Both the position numbers and the translations under genes were made by a program. The notes under the pieces were generated by a model. The model saw only the letters and a list, made by a program, of their open reading frames with translations. It made no database searches and had not been told where the DNA came from. This document shows positions 8,210 through 16,878 of a stretch of DNA of 64,000 nt, in pieces (the stretch's first letter is position 1; each line of letters opens with the position of its first letter). The stretch lies in the NCBI RefSeq assembly GCF_003992255.1, contig NZ_RQVA01000002.1, positions 107,559 to 171,558 of the forward strand, in the 5' to 3' direction. This stretch comes from F0422 sp003992255. GTDB lineage: Bacteria; Bacillota; Negativicutes; Veillonellales; Veillonellaceae.

Positions 8210-9163
8210 TTATAGTGTGTGTGCTAGTTTGATATATTCTCTGATGCGTTCGCAAGATGCGTGGAATGCTTCTTGTTCGCTTGGTGTTAGGTGTAGTTCT
8301 AAAATCTCTTCGATGCCATTTTTACCGATGATGGCAGGGACGGAGGCGAAGACGTTATGCTCACCGTATTCTCCTTCTAATTTGCAAGAGAGAGGGAGGA
8401 CTTTTTGTTCGTCGTGAAAGTAGGCTCGGATGATTTCTGTCACGGATGCAGCGATGCCAAATTCTGTGGATCCTTTTCCGATGAGAACTAAGTACCCGCC
8501 ATACTTCATTTGTTCAACTAAGGCGTTTTCATCAAAAGTAGGGAAGCGGTGTGGTAGTTCCTTTTGTAGTTCTTTCAAAGGTTTTCCTGATACAGTTACA
8601 TGAGACCAAGGTACCATGGCGCTACCACCGTGCTCGCCCATCGCATAACAGGATAAAGAGCGTCGATGTACGTTGATTTGCTCGGATACAAGACGTTGCA
8701 ATCGTGCAGAGTCTAAGGATGTACCAGAAGAAATAATTTTATGTTTAGGATAGCCTAAATAGTCTTGTACATAGGCAGCTACCACATCAGCAGGGTTGGA
8801 AATGCTGACGATGAATCCATTAAATCCAGAGGCTTTCACACGGGGTAGAAACTCACGTAACACTTCTACCGTAGCACCCAGTGTATCTAATCGGTCCTGT
8901 TCTGGAGTAGGTAGAGGACCGGCAGAGATGACGAGCACATCACAGTCACCAATATCCTCTGGCTCACAGGCGATAGCTTTCACACGATGAGGTAAATAGC
9001 TTACCGCATCATTCACATCCGTCGCTTGCGCAATGGCCTTGTCTTTATCAATATCTACCATGTATAAATGATCTACCTCTCCTTGCGTAGCAAGAGAAAA
9101 GGCTACATGAGAACCCACATGACCAGTCCCAATAATCGCAACCTTGCGTAATTCTATAGACAT
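8210..9163 (-). CDS. LDH/MDH-family NAD-dependent 2-hydroxyacid dehydrogenase (L-HicDH-like)
   Basis: 317 residues. N-terminal Rossmann motif IIGTGHVGSHVAFSLATQG with acidic MVDID ending strand 2 (NAD preference), ISNPADVVAAYVQ, and active-site GEHGGSAM with the catalytic His. The mobile-loop Arg of PEQDRLDTL is kept, but the specificity position that is Gln in LDH and Arg in MDH appears to be Pro, and GEHGD is GEHGG. The C-terminal GGYLVLIGKGSTEFGIA resembles L-2-hydroxyisocaproate dehydrogenase. Substrate is therefore uncertain (lactate, malate or a branched 2-hydroxyacid). AGGAGG lies 6 bases before ATG. Monocistronic. Confidence 0.8.
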   Translation of the reverse strand: MSIELRKVAIIGTGHVGSHVAFSLATQGEVDHLYMVDIDKDKAIAQATDVNDAVSYLPHRVKAIACEPEDIGDCDVLVISAGPLPTPEQDRLDTLGATVEVLREFLPRVKASGFNGFIVSISNPADVVAAYVQDYLGYPKHKIISSGTSLDSARLQRLVSEQINVHRRSLSCYAMGEHGGSAMVPWSHVTVSGKPLKELQKELPHRFPTFDENALVEQMKYGGYLVLIGKGSTEFGIAASVTEIIRAYFHDEQKVLPLSCKLEGEYGEHNVFASVPAIIGKNGIEEILELHLTPSEQEAFHASCERIREYIKLAHTL

Positions 9164-9232
9164 AACATTCCTCCTATATTGAAATATGAAAGTATTCAGT
9201 AATATGTACTAGAATAAAACTTTTATCCCCTT

Positions 9233-9486
9233 AGGTCAAGAACCAAGAACACAGTATACGTAGAAAATCTAATCGCATTTTATAATAGTACATTAGACAA
9301 ACGCAAAAGGAGCAACATGTTTAGATATCCCAAGGCATACAATGTGCCGTAGAATATCTAATGGCATTTTACTTACTAAATAATGGAAAAATAAAAGAGC
9401 ACGACAGGTTCAGATACCCCGAAGGAATACAGTGTGCAGTAGAACATCTATTGGTACCCCATGAAGATACATTACACAAACGTAAA
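9233..9486. repeat. Degenerate tandem repeat (period about 82-89 bp)
   Basis: Three imperfect units starting near 9233, 9316 and 9405 share the pattern CAGATACCCC-AAGGAATACA-GTGTGC-GTAGAACATCTA and, in units 1 and 3, CATTA-ACAAACG-AAAA-GAGCAACATGTT. Unit 3 runs into the hairpin of copy D; units 1 and 2 look like the same flank without the hairpin core. No gene is supported here; the upstream part 9164-9232 carries the dehydrogenase leader. Confidence 0.6.
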
Positions 9487-9552
9487 AACGAGCAACATGT
9501 TCCGGAGCAAACCTACCGAAGGATCAGTTTGTGGAGGAATATGTTGCTCGTT
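9487..9552 (-). repeat. Palindromic repeat, copy D (inverted orientation)
   Basis: AACGAGCAACAT...ATGTTGCTCGTT stem with the internal sequence in reverse orientation (AAACCTACCGAAGGATCAGTTTG). Lies 60 bases downstream of the minus-strand MFS gene, so its orientation follows that gene, as the other copies follow theirs. The outer stem begins CGAGCAAC instead of CCGCAAC, with matching changes in both arms. Confidence 0.78.
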
Positions 9553-9611
9553 TTCCTTTCAACGTATCAAATAAGAATGCAAATAGATTTCATAGGCACA
9601 CACAATGACGA

Positions 9612-10799
9612 TTAGTGAGTTCTTGGCTTCGCATATGTATAATAGCACAATAAAGCAATGGCAGAGCATATAGTCATGGTGATTCCCATAGGAATGGCTG
9701 TATGAGATCCTGCGATACCTACGATAGGTGATACGATGCCGGCAGATACCATGGAAAAGAAACCTAATAAGGCAGAGGCACTTCCAGCTAGATGGCCATA
9801 CTTAGCCATAGCCATAGAAAAACTAGCGGCTCCAAATAGAGAGACCATTCCTACGGTAAAGAACAGAATCGTAGTTACAACAAGGAAGGGCATATTCAGG
9901 AGCATTGCGCTTAAAAAGAGAATAGAACCAATACATAGTACACTCAAGCTAAATTGTAATAACTGATAGTCTTTGATCACATTGCTCAAGCGAGAGCTAA
10001 TCATACTGGATAGAATGATCCCACAGCTATTAATCCCAAAAATATAACTAAATTGTTGTGCATTCAGGTGGAAAATATTCTGATATACAAAGGAAGAACC
10101 ACTGATATAACAGAAAAAAGCACCGAAGGCAAAACATTGAATGCCACATTGGCCTAGAAAGGCTTTATCTCGTAATAAAGTCTTATAATTGTCGATTGCT
10201 TTTTGAAGACCACCTTCTACACGTTGTGTAGGAGGGAGACTTTCAGTGAAGAGAAAAGATCCAATGAGGAGAAGCAAGGAGAATCCAGCTAGGACAATAA
10301 AGATGAAGCGCCAAGTTTCATAAATTAGAATCTGACCGCCTAATAAAGGGGCAATAACAGGTGCTAATCCGTTGACCATCATCAAGGAGGCCAATAACTT
10401 AATTAGAGCAGGTCCTGATGCATGGTCTCGTGCGACGGCTTTGGAGATGACGACTCCGAAGGAACCCGTTACACCTTGTAAAAAGCGGCCTAGTAAGAGT
10501 ACTTCGATGGTGGGAGCGTAGGCGCAAATAATAGTCGCTATGACGCAAAGTAAATTGCCAATGATGAGAGGGTTCTTACGCCCCAGTACGTCACTAATAG
10601 GGCCTGCAAACAGTTGCCCAAAGGCAATGCCAATCGTCATAATGCCAATTGTCAATTGAATATTAGAAGCCGATGTGTGTAATTCTCCTGGCATAATGGG
10701 CAAGGATGGTAAATACATATCGGTGGCTAAGGGGGTGACGGCTGTTAATAGACCGAGGAAAATAATTAATGATAGTGAAATAGAATTACTCTGTGTCAT
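9612..10799 (-). CDS. Bcr/CflA-family multidrug efflux MFS transporter
   Basis: 395 residues, 12 predicted membrane segments. The first loop has the family signature TDMYLPSLP (Bcr/CflA drug:proton antiporters), then the MFS motif A equivalent GPISDVLGRKNPLIIG and GRFLQGVTGSFGVVISKA (motif C region). Exports drugs or small metabolites at the inner membrane in exchange for protons. Overlaps the end of queG by 4 bases, so both form an operon. Substrate unknown; members also export cystine-type thiols or bicyclomycin. Confidence 0.87.
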   Translation of the reverse strand: MTQSNSISLSLIIFLGLLTAVTPLATDMYLPSLPIMPGELHTSASNIQLTIGIMTIGIAFGQLFAGPISDVLGRKNPLIIGNLLCVIATIICAYAPTIEVLLLGRFLQGVTGSFGVVISKAVARDHASGPALIKLLASLMMVNGLAPVIAPLLGGQILIYETWRFIFIVLAGFSLLLLIGSFLFTESLPPTQRVEGGLQKAIDNYKTLLRDKAFLGQCGIQCFAFGAFFCYISGSSFVYQNIFHLNAQQFSYIFGINSCGIILSSMISSRLSNVIKDYQLLQFSLSVLCIGSILFLSAMLLNMPFLVVTTILFFTVGMVSLFGAASFSMAMAKYGHLAGSASALLGFFSMVSAGIVSPIVGIAGSHTAIPMGITMTICSAIALLCYYTYAKPRTH

Positions 10800-11680
10800 G
10801 TATGATCCTTTCTAATAATCGCATCATTGCGAAGTAAGATTTTTTTGCCGCGCCAAGCCCATGCTTTGTGTCCATAGGCAGTTTTGAATTCTTTATTAGT
10901 CATTGTTTCTAATGCACAGGGATCAATGTAAGGCTCGATCGATTGAAATTCAGGAATGGGGGTCATCGGAATCTGCTGATTATGTGGGCAGACCTCTTGG
11001 CATACATCACAGCCAAATACTAAAGGTGTTTTTGCTATGATCGCTTCTTCCTTTGAAGTGAGATCTCCTTTGCATTGGGTGAGATAACTTTTGCAAGTTC
11101 TATAATCAAGGTGATCACCTTGTAAGGCTTGTCCAGGGCATGCTTGCAGGCATGCCCCACATTGTAAACAGGTTTGTTTCATAGGGGTGTCAGCCGGGAG
11201 TTCTAGGCTCGTTAGTATGGTACCAATCACTGTATAGGAGCCCCATCGAGGATGGATGAATGTTTGGTTCCAACCATAGAAACCGAGCCCTGCTAGATAG
11301 GCTACATAGCGATCAGCTAAGGGGGATGTGTCACAATGAATTTCGTAGGACTCCAATGGATACTTCTCCTGCAGTGCTTGTACTAGTTTTATTAAATAGG
11401 ACTGTACTACGAGGTGATAATCTTGTCCCCAGCAATAACGAGCTAGATTGGTCTTATCTGTTGTGGGAACATAGTAGGGAAATAGACACACAATGGCAGA
11501 CCTGGCTGACTCGATTGTGGGGCTTCCTTGTAATCGTTCTTCTAGTGTTCCTGCTGTAAAAGGGCAAGGATAGGGGGTGTCCAAATGGTGGCTTGCTTCT
11601 AGTGGTAGTGGCCAAGGGGCAACGCCAATTTCCGGTATATGTAATTGTTCAGCTAATGCTTGTAAATCGAATTGTGTCAT
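10796..11680 (-). CDS. queG: Epoxyqueuosine reductase QueG
   Basis: Cobalamin-dependent enzyme performing the last step of queuosine synthesis in tRNA. 294 residues, at the short end of the family. Two ferredoxin-type clusters are visible: CLQCGACLQACPGQAL and CDVCQEVCPHNQQIP near residues 170-235. The mid-protein segment AYLAGLGFYGWNQTFIHPRWGSYTVIG is the family's conserved core. Upstream of and overlapping the MFS gene. Divergent from the molybdenum hydroxylase operon. Confidence 0.9.
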   Translation of the reverse strand: MTQFDLQALAEQLHIPEIGVAPWPLPLEASHHLDTPYPCPFTAGTLEERLQGSPTIESARSAIVCLFPYYVPTTDKTNLARYCWGQDYHLVVQSYLIKLVQALQEKYPLESYEIHCDTSPLADRYVAYLAGLGFYGWNQTFIHPRWGSYTVIGTILTSLELPADTPMKQTCLQCGACLQACPGQALQGDHLDYRTCKSYLTQCKGDLTSKEEAIIAKTPLVFGCDVCQEVCPHNQQIPMTPIPEFQSIEPYIDPCALETMTNKEFKTAYGHKAWAWRGKKILLRNDAIIRKDHT

Positions 11681-11817
11681 GGCAGTTGCTTCCTAAGAAT
11701 GATAGATGATATAGATTGCTTGTGAAAGGAAACTTTCATATCTTTGTATTGTACACCTACAGATTTATATAAATCAATATAAGAATGACTGAGTATTCAT
11801 ATAAAGATATCATGATT

Positions 11818-11844
11818 CTATGAAAATACTATGAATTTTCATAG
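11818..11844. promoter_or_regulatory. Operator-like palindrome upstream of the molybdenum hydroxylase operon
   Basis: CTATGAAAAT (11818-11827) and ATTTTCATAG (11835-11844) form perfect 10-bp arms around ACTATGA, which repeats part of the arm again. Nested CTATGAA repeats in front of an operon with a poor -35 region suggest an activator or repressor site. The space between queG and the operon (11681-11940) holds no other gene. Confidence 0.5.
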
Positions 11845-11940
11845 ATAAGACGTATAACTAACAAGAGAATTCATATGCAAAGGCAAGCAATACATGGTAA
11901 TATATTAGGTAAGAATATATTGAAATTAGGAGGTATGGCT

Positions 11941-12729
11941 ATGCTCATGTTTACGCAAGTGCAACAACCCAGTAGTTTAGAAGAAGCACATGCTTTAATG
12001 ATAAAACAAAAAATGGCACCTGTATTGGCTGGTGGTTGTTGGACACGATTGGGAAACCGCAAGTGGCCGATGGTCATTGATCTTTCAGGATTGGGGCTCC
12101 GATATATAGAAGAGGACGATGCGGAATTTCGTATTGGGGCGATGGCTACACAGCGAGATGTAGAGGTGTATGAGCCGTTTCAAACATTTGCGAATGGAGC
12201 ATTTCCAAAGGCTGTGAAAGATATTTTAGGTGTTCAATTTAGAAATATGGCGACTATGGGAGGATCTGTAGCGGCACGCTTTGGATTTTCTGATATCATT
12301 CCTCTGTTATTAGCCCTACAAGCAGAGGTGCGATTGTTCGAAGGCGGACGTATGTCAGTAGAAGCATACTTATCGTATGGAAAACGAGATTTGCTCATCG
12401 AAATTATTGTGCCTAAACAAGATGTGCCAGTGGCGATCGAAGCACTTAGAAAATCTACTTCTGATTTCCCGTATCTAACAGGATCAGCACGACGTGATGA
12501 CAGTGGTTATTCTGTTTATATTGGTTGTCGTCCAGGGAAACCAATACGAGCCATAACCGCTTGTAATATATTGAATGAAAAGGGGATGGATGCACTAGAA
12601 GAAGCCACTGAGGCTATTGAAGGTGACGTAGCGTTCCAAAGTAATTCTCATGCAAGTGCAGAGTATCGCTTAAGCATGGCAAAGAATATGTTTAAGCGTT
12701 TAGTTAAAGAGGTAGACACATGGAAATAA
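11941..12729 (+). CDS. Molybdenum hydroxylase FAD subunit (xanthine dehydrogenase type)
   Basis: Medium, FAD-binding subunit of a three-subunit xanthine dehydrogenase/CO dehydrogenase-type hydroxylase; passes electrons from the Fe-S subunit to the acceptor. The first FAD motif is modified to PVLAGGCWTRL, and the second is ATMGGSVAARFGFSD (AT.GG pattern). Start placed at ATG 11941 because TAGGAGG ends 7 bases before it; the ATG at 11935 is too close. 262 residues (about 29 kDa). Stop overlaps the next gene. Confidence 0.85.
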   Translation: MLMFTQVQQPSSLEEAHALMIKQKMAPVLAGGCWTRLGNRKWPMVIDLSGLGLRYIEEDDAEFRIGAMATQRDVEVYEPFQTFANGAFPKAVKDILGVQFRNMATMGGSVAARFGFSDIIPLLLALQAEVRLFEGGRMSVEAYLSYGKRDLLIEIIVPKQDVPVAIEALRKSTSDFPYLTGSARRDDSGYSVYIGCRPGKPIRAITACNILNEKGMDALEEATEAIEGDVAFQSNSHASAEYRLSMAKNMFKRLVKEVDTWK

Positions 12730-13175
12730 TGTTACAAATTAATGGCACAAAGCGTAAGGTATATATTGAAACAGATGAAACCTTATTGGAAACATTACGC
12801 AATTTAGGCTTTTATAGTGTACGTTGTGGCTGCGATACGACGAATTGTGGTCTTTGCACAGTGTGGTTAGATGGAGAGCCTATCTTATCCTGTGCGTATC
12901 CGACTTTCAGAGTACCAGGCCATGAGATTACCACCCTCGAAGGTGTGGCAGAGGAGGCCGCAAAGCTAGCAGATTGTTTAGCAGAAGAAGGGGCCGATCA
13001 ATGTGGGTACTGTACAACGGGAATGATGATGAGTGCCATTGCCTTAGGTCGTAAACATCCGAATGCAACAGATGAAGAAATTCGAGCCTATTTAAATAAT
13101 AATTTATGCCGTTGTACTGGCTATGAATCACATATGCGAGGCATTCGTAAATATTTAGGGGGCCTATCCATATGA
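12720..13175 (+). CDS. Molybdenum hydroxylase [2Fe-2S] subunit
   Basis: Small subunit carrying two [2Fe-2S] clusters. 151 residues. The plant-type cluster uses C38, C43, C46 and C58; the second, four-helix cluster uses C95, C98, C130 and C132 (CGYC and CRCTGYE). AAAGAGG lies 7 bases before ATG 12720. Overlaps the FAD gene by 10 bases and the Mo subunit gene by 4, so the three are translated together. Electron path: Mo cofactor to the two clusters to FAD. Confidence 0.9.
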   Translation: MEIMLQINGTKRKVYIETDETLLETLRNLGFYSVRCGCDTTNCGLCTVWLDGEPILSCAYPTFRVPGHEITTLEGVAEEAAKLADCLAEEGADQCGYCTTGMMMSAIALGRKHPNATDEEIRAYLNNNLCRCTGYESHMRGIRKYLGGLSI

Positions 13176-15454
13176 AACATTTAGGTAAAAGTTATAAGAA
13201 AAAGGATTCTGCTACAATTTTAAGTGGGAAAGCAGCCTACACAGAAGATTTCATACCTGCTAATGCGTTATGTATTAAAATATTGCGAAGTCCACACGCC
13301 TTTGCAAAGATTGTCGATATTAATATTGATGCGGCCATGAAAGTACCAGGTGTAGAGGCTATCTATACCTATAAAGATGTACCTAAGACTCGCTTTACTT
13401 TGGCAGGACAAAGTTATCCTGAGCCATCTGCGTACGATATGTTGATTTTAGATCAAATTGTGCGGTATGTAGGTGATGAAGTAGCGCTTGTGGTTGCTGT
13501 AGATGAACGAACTGCATTAAAGGCAATGCCATTAATTAAAGTAAAGTATGAAGTATATGAGCCTGTGCTAGATATTCATACAGCTATCGATCATCCTAGC
13601 GTGATTCATCCTGAGGAAGATTTACACTATAATTTCCCGGTAGGGGGAGATCCGAAACGAAATATTGCTTGTTCTTATAGTCATGTGGTGGGCGATGTAG
13701 AAGCGGAATTAGCTAAGTGTGATTACGTAGTAGAAGAGTCCTATTTTGACCAAGCGACATTGCAATCCGCTATGGAATCATTTAGAACGTTCTGTACGAT
13801 CGATCAATTTAATCGATTAGTGATTACTAGTTCTACACAAGTACCATTCCATATTCGACGTCATGCAGCACGAGCTCTAGGTATTTCTGCGTCACAAATT
13901 CGAGTGATTAAACCTCGGATTGGCGGAGGCTTTGGGTCCAAACAAACAGGTTGTACAGAATTGTTTTCTGCCTTCGTCACATGGACATTAAAAAAGCCTT
14001 CTTACATCGTTTATGATCGTCATGAGGCTAACAACTGTTCTACTAGCCGTCATGCTAGGGACTGGAAAGTGCGTGTGGGGGCTACCAAAGATGGCATCAT
14101 TCAGGTGATTGATATGGTGGCTGTGTCAGATGCAGGGGCTCATGGAACACATGCGCTGACAACATTTACTGCAGGAGAACATAAGTCCTTACCACTTTAC
14201 AATAAGACAAAAGCAATTCGCTATGAATCGAATATTGTATATACGAATCATATGCCAGGGGGTGCTTTCCGTGGGTATGGTGCTACAGAAGCGTTATGGC
14301 CACTAGAATGTGCAATCACTAAATTGGCTAAGAAGATGGATGTGGACGAGATTGAGTTGCGTTTGAAAAACTTAATTGAAGTAGGCGAAACGGCACAATC
14401 CTATGACCCAGGTGAAGTATTGGAATCTGGCTTACTAAAAGAAGCGGTTCAGCGTGCAAAGGAAATGGCGAAGTGGGATGAACGTCCTAAATCCTGGAAA
14501 ATTGATGAGCGGTATAGAGGTGGCTTAGGAGTAGCCTTTGCCTTCCAAGGGTCAGGGGTCGCCAATGTTGACTCTGCTTCCGTAGAGATACGTATGCTAG
14601 ATGATGGTAGTTATATGCTCTTTACAGGTTCCACTGATATGGGACAAGGTTCGAATACAGCACTGGCACAAATTGCCTGTGAGACATTGGGGTGTCCTAT
14701 GGATATGATGGTGGTGTACGAAGCCGATACAGATGTGGTACCCTTTGATCCAGGCTCGTACGCATCCAGTACAACGTATGTAACAGGAACAGCGACTAAA
14801 TTGGCAGCAGAAGATTTGAAGCAAAAAATTGTGGCAGAGTTTGCTCGCATTCTAGAAGTGGATGAAGCTTTGCTTACCTTTGATGGGGAACGCGCGTGGA
14901 CAGAGGATGGTGCACATTCGATGACCACCGCAGAACTGGCGCCTAAACTTGTATGCGGCGCATCAGGTCATTACTTAAGTGGCATGGCAACGTGGGGCAG
15001 CCATACATCACCACCGCCTTTCATGGTTGGCATTGCAGAAGTGAAAGTAGATACAGAAACAGGTAAAGTGACACCAGAACATTTCTATGCAGTTGTTGAC
15101 TGCGGTACGGTTGTGAATCGTAATTTGGCAACGGTGCAAACAGAAGGTGGCGTTGTACAAGGGATTGGTATGGCCTTGTATGAAGAGATTCGCTATTCCT
15201 CTCGAGGTGTGTTAGAGACCAACAACTTCATGCATTACAAATTGCCTACACGGCTTGATACGGGTCGCATCCATGTAGATTTTGTAGAATCTTATGAACC
15301 TTCTGGTGCCTATGGCATTAAATCGATTGGTGAAGTTGTTATCAATACATCTTGTCCGGCTATACAAGGTGCTATACTGAATGCTACAGGGGCAGAAGTG
15401 ACCACATTACCAATGATTCCAGAACGTGTCTATGTAGCATTACAGGAGAAATAA
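13172..15454 (+). CDS. Molybdenum hydroxylase molybdopterin subunit (xanthine dehydrogenase-like)
   Basis: Large catalytic subunit, 760 residues (about 83 kDa). Cofactor-binding GGGFGSKQ at residues 251-258, PGGAFRGYGATEA near 365, GSTDMGQGSNTALAQI near 490, and the catalytic glutamate in IKSIGE (E721). Hydroxylates a purine or other N-heterocycle with water as oxygen source. Subunit sizes match three-subunit Veillonella-type xanthine dehydrogenase. The downstream yqeB/yqeC/mocA genes imply an MCD cofactor and possibly a labile selenium. Xanthine is the likeliest substrate but is not proven by sequence. Confidence 0.86.
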   Translation: MKHLGKSYKKKDSATILSGKAAYTEDFIPANALCIKILRSPHAFAKIVDINIDAAMKVPGVEAIYTYKDVPKTRFTLAGQSYPEPSAYDMLILDQIVRYVGDEVALVVAVDERTALKAMPLIKVKYEVYEPVLDIHTAIDHPSVIHPEEDLHYNFPVGGDPKRNIACSYSHVVGDVEAELAKCDYVVEESYFDQATLQSAMESFRTFCTIDQFNRLVITSSTQVPFHIRRHAARALGISASQIRVIKPRIGGGFGSKQTGCTELFSAFVTWTLKKPSYIVYDRHEANNCSTSRHARDWKVRVGATKDGIIQVIDMVAVSDAGAHGTHALTTFTAGEHKSLPLYNKTKAIRYESNIVYTNHMPGGAFRGYGATEALWPLECAITKLAKKMDVDEIELRLKNLIEVGETAQSYDPGEVLESGLLKEAVQRAKEMAKWDERPKSWKIDERYRGGLGVAFAFQGSGVANVDSASVEIRMLDDGSYMLFTGSTDMGQGSNTALAQIACETLGCPMDMMVVYEADTDVVPFDPGSYASSTTYVTGTATKLAAEDLKQKIVAEFARILEVDEALLTFDGERAWTEDGAHSMTTAELAPKLVCGASGHYLSGMATWGSHTSPPPFMVGIAEVKVDTETGKVTPEHFYAVVDCGTVVNRNLATVQTEGGVVQGIGMALYEEIRYSSRGVLETNNFMHYKLPTRLDTGRIHVDFVESYEPSGAYGIKSIGEVVINTSCPAIQGAILNATGAEVTTLPMIPERVYVALQEK

Positions 15455-15484
15455 ACCGATTCGGGGAAAGATAAGGAGTGCTAT

Positions 15485-16240
15485 ATGAAAGAAGAACTCT
15501 TTTGGGAGTGCTTAGCAGGGCCAGGTATTATTTCCGTCGTAGGAGCCGGTGGCAAAACAACAGTAGTATCTCAACTAGCTAACTATGGAGTGTGTCACCA
15601 TATTTCTACGATGGTGAGCACTACCACTAAAATGGGTTCTTTGCAAGTGAAGCCTTGGGAACCCTATTATGGAGATGATTTCTTACTGGGCAGTGCCTAT
15701 GTACAAAAACAGATAGAAGAGAAGCGCATTGGTGCTTGGTTCAGAAGTTTAGCAGGTCATAAGGTGGTAGGATTGGAACCTAGGACGGTGGACGAGTTAC
15801 ATAGAGCGCACCCAGATTGGATGATTGTCCTAGAAGCAGATGGGGCCAAGAAAAAGTGGATCAAAGCGCCAAAATCACATGAACCAGTCATTCCTGAGCT
15901 AACGCGGATGACGATAGGCGTTGTGAATTTGCGAGCCTTGGGAGCTCCTATTACAGAAGATGTTGTACATCGTATAGAAGAGGTGTGTCGTATTATCGAT
16001 GGGACACCAGGAGAGACAATTCGGCCAGGGCATCTTGTAACACTCATAGAACATGAGCAAGGGCTCTTTCAATATAGTCGTGGCTATAAAGTCATAGTTT
16101 GTACTGGCTATGACCAAAGTGATGCGGTACTAGTGGAACAGTTTTTAAGGATATTAAAACGAGTCCCACTGCAGTATGTACTCTTAGTCGATGGGTATAG
16201 AGAGACGTTTCGTATACAGCAGGTGTTACCATGGTCCTAG
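15485..16240 (+). CDS. yqeC: YqeC family selenium-dependent hydroxylase accessory protein
   Basis: 251 residues. N-terminal P-loop-like ISVVGAGGKTTVVSQLA, then ISTMVSTTTKMG and WMIVLEADGAKKKWIKAPK, features of the YqeC family found beside molybdenum hydroxylases thought to carry selenium. Precise role is unknown; probably an ATPase in maturation. Starts 30 bases after the Mo subunit; its end overlaps mocA by 10 bases. Confidence 0.8.
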   Translation: MKEELFWECLAGPGIISVVGAGGKTTVVSQLANYGVCHHISTMVSTTTKMGSLQVKPWEPYYGDDFLLGSAYVQKQIEEKRIGAWFRSLAGHKVVGLEPRTVDELHRAHPDWMIVLEADGAKKKWIKAPKSHEPVIPELTRMTIGVVNLRALGAPITEDVVHRIEEVCRIIDGTPGETIRPGHLVTLIEHEQGLFQYSRGYKVIVCTGYDQSDAVLVEQFLRILKRVPLQYVLLVDGYRETFRIQQVLPWS

Positions 16241-16878
16241 GTTGTGTGGTATTGGCAGCAGGATTGTCTAGGCGGATGGGACGGCCTAAACAATGGTTGC
16301 CTTATGAAGGGCAAACACTGTTGGAGAGAGCGTTAGCTACCTATGCAGTCATGGACCCACTGGCTGTTGTAGTACCGAACAAGATGGAACTTACGGCTTC
16401 GCAAGAGACTGTGATTCCCGTGTATAATGTACATCCAGAGTGGGGACAAGGACACTCTATACGATTGGGGGTAGAGACCTTATTACAATGGGAACAACGT
16501 GAGGGTAAGAAGCTTTCAGGCATATTATGTGGTGTCATCGATCAACCTTTATTAGATGTGCAGGTCATACATGCAGTATGTAGAGCCTTTGAAAGCTTTC
16601 AGTCAGATAGGATCATTCTGCAACCGCAGTATGGTCCCCAGCAAGAGCGAGGAAATCCAGTTTTATTTGGACGATATTGGGCAGATGCGTTGTGCCAGAT
16701 TCCTGAAGATCAGGGAGGACGCATCATCTTGCGAGGAGAGGGAGCCCCCTATGTAAGGCATATTTGGGTAGAACCAGATAGAATTTGGCATAGTGGTGTA
16801 GATATTGATACAGAAGAAGACTATGAGCGGATAGTACGCAAAGGAGGATATGATGAAACCAATCGTTCTCATCCGTAG
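16231..16878 (+). CDS. mocA: Molybdopterin cytidylyltransferase-type nucleotidyltransferase
   Basis: 215 residues. The N-terminal LAAGLSRRMGRPKQWLPYEG is the MobA/MocA nucleotide-binding signature; GVIDQPLLD is the metal-binding motif, and GNPVLFGRYWADAL with DQGGR follow as in MocA. Transfers CMP from CTP to Mo-molybdopterin to make MCD, the cofactor form used by xanthine dehydrogenase-type enzymes. Lies inside the hydroxylase operon, unlike the mobAB fusion at 36244 which would make the guanine form. CTP preference is inferred from context. Confidence 0.8.
   Translation: MVLGCVVLAAGLSRRMGRPKQWLPYEGQTLLERALATYAVMDPLAVVVPNKMELTASQETVIPVYNVHPEWGQGHSIRLGVETLLQWEQREGKKLSGILCGVIDQPLLDVQVIHAVCRAFESFQSDRIILQPQYGPQQERGNPVLFGRYWADALCQIPEDQGGRIILRGEGAPYVRHIWVEPDRIWHSGVDIDTEEDYERIVRKGGYDETNRSHP

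Noticed and set aside
9361..9615. Open frame of 84 codons on the plus strand
   Set aside because: It is translated from the degenerate tandem repeats and hairpin copy D, has no ribosome site, and gives the same peptide fragment (PEQTYRRISL) as a minus-strand frame over repeat copies at 27.6 kb.
14597..14928. Minus-strand frames inside the molybdopterin subunit gene
   Set aside because: Shadow frames of a well-supported gene with no ribosome site or known motif.
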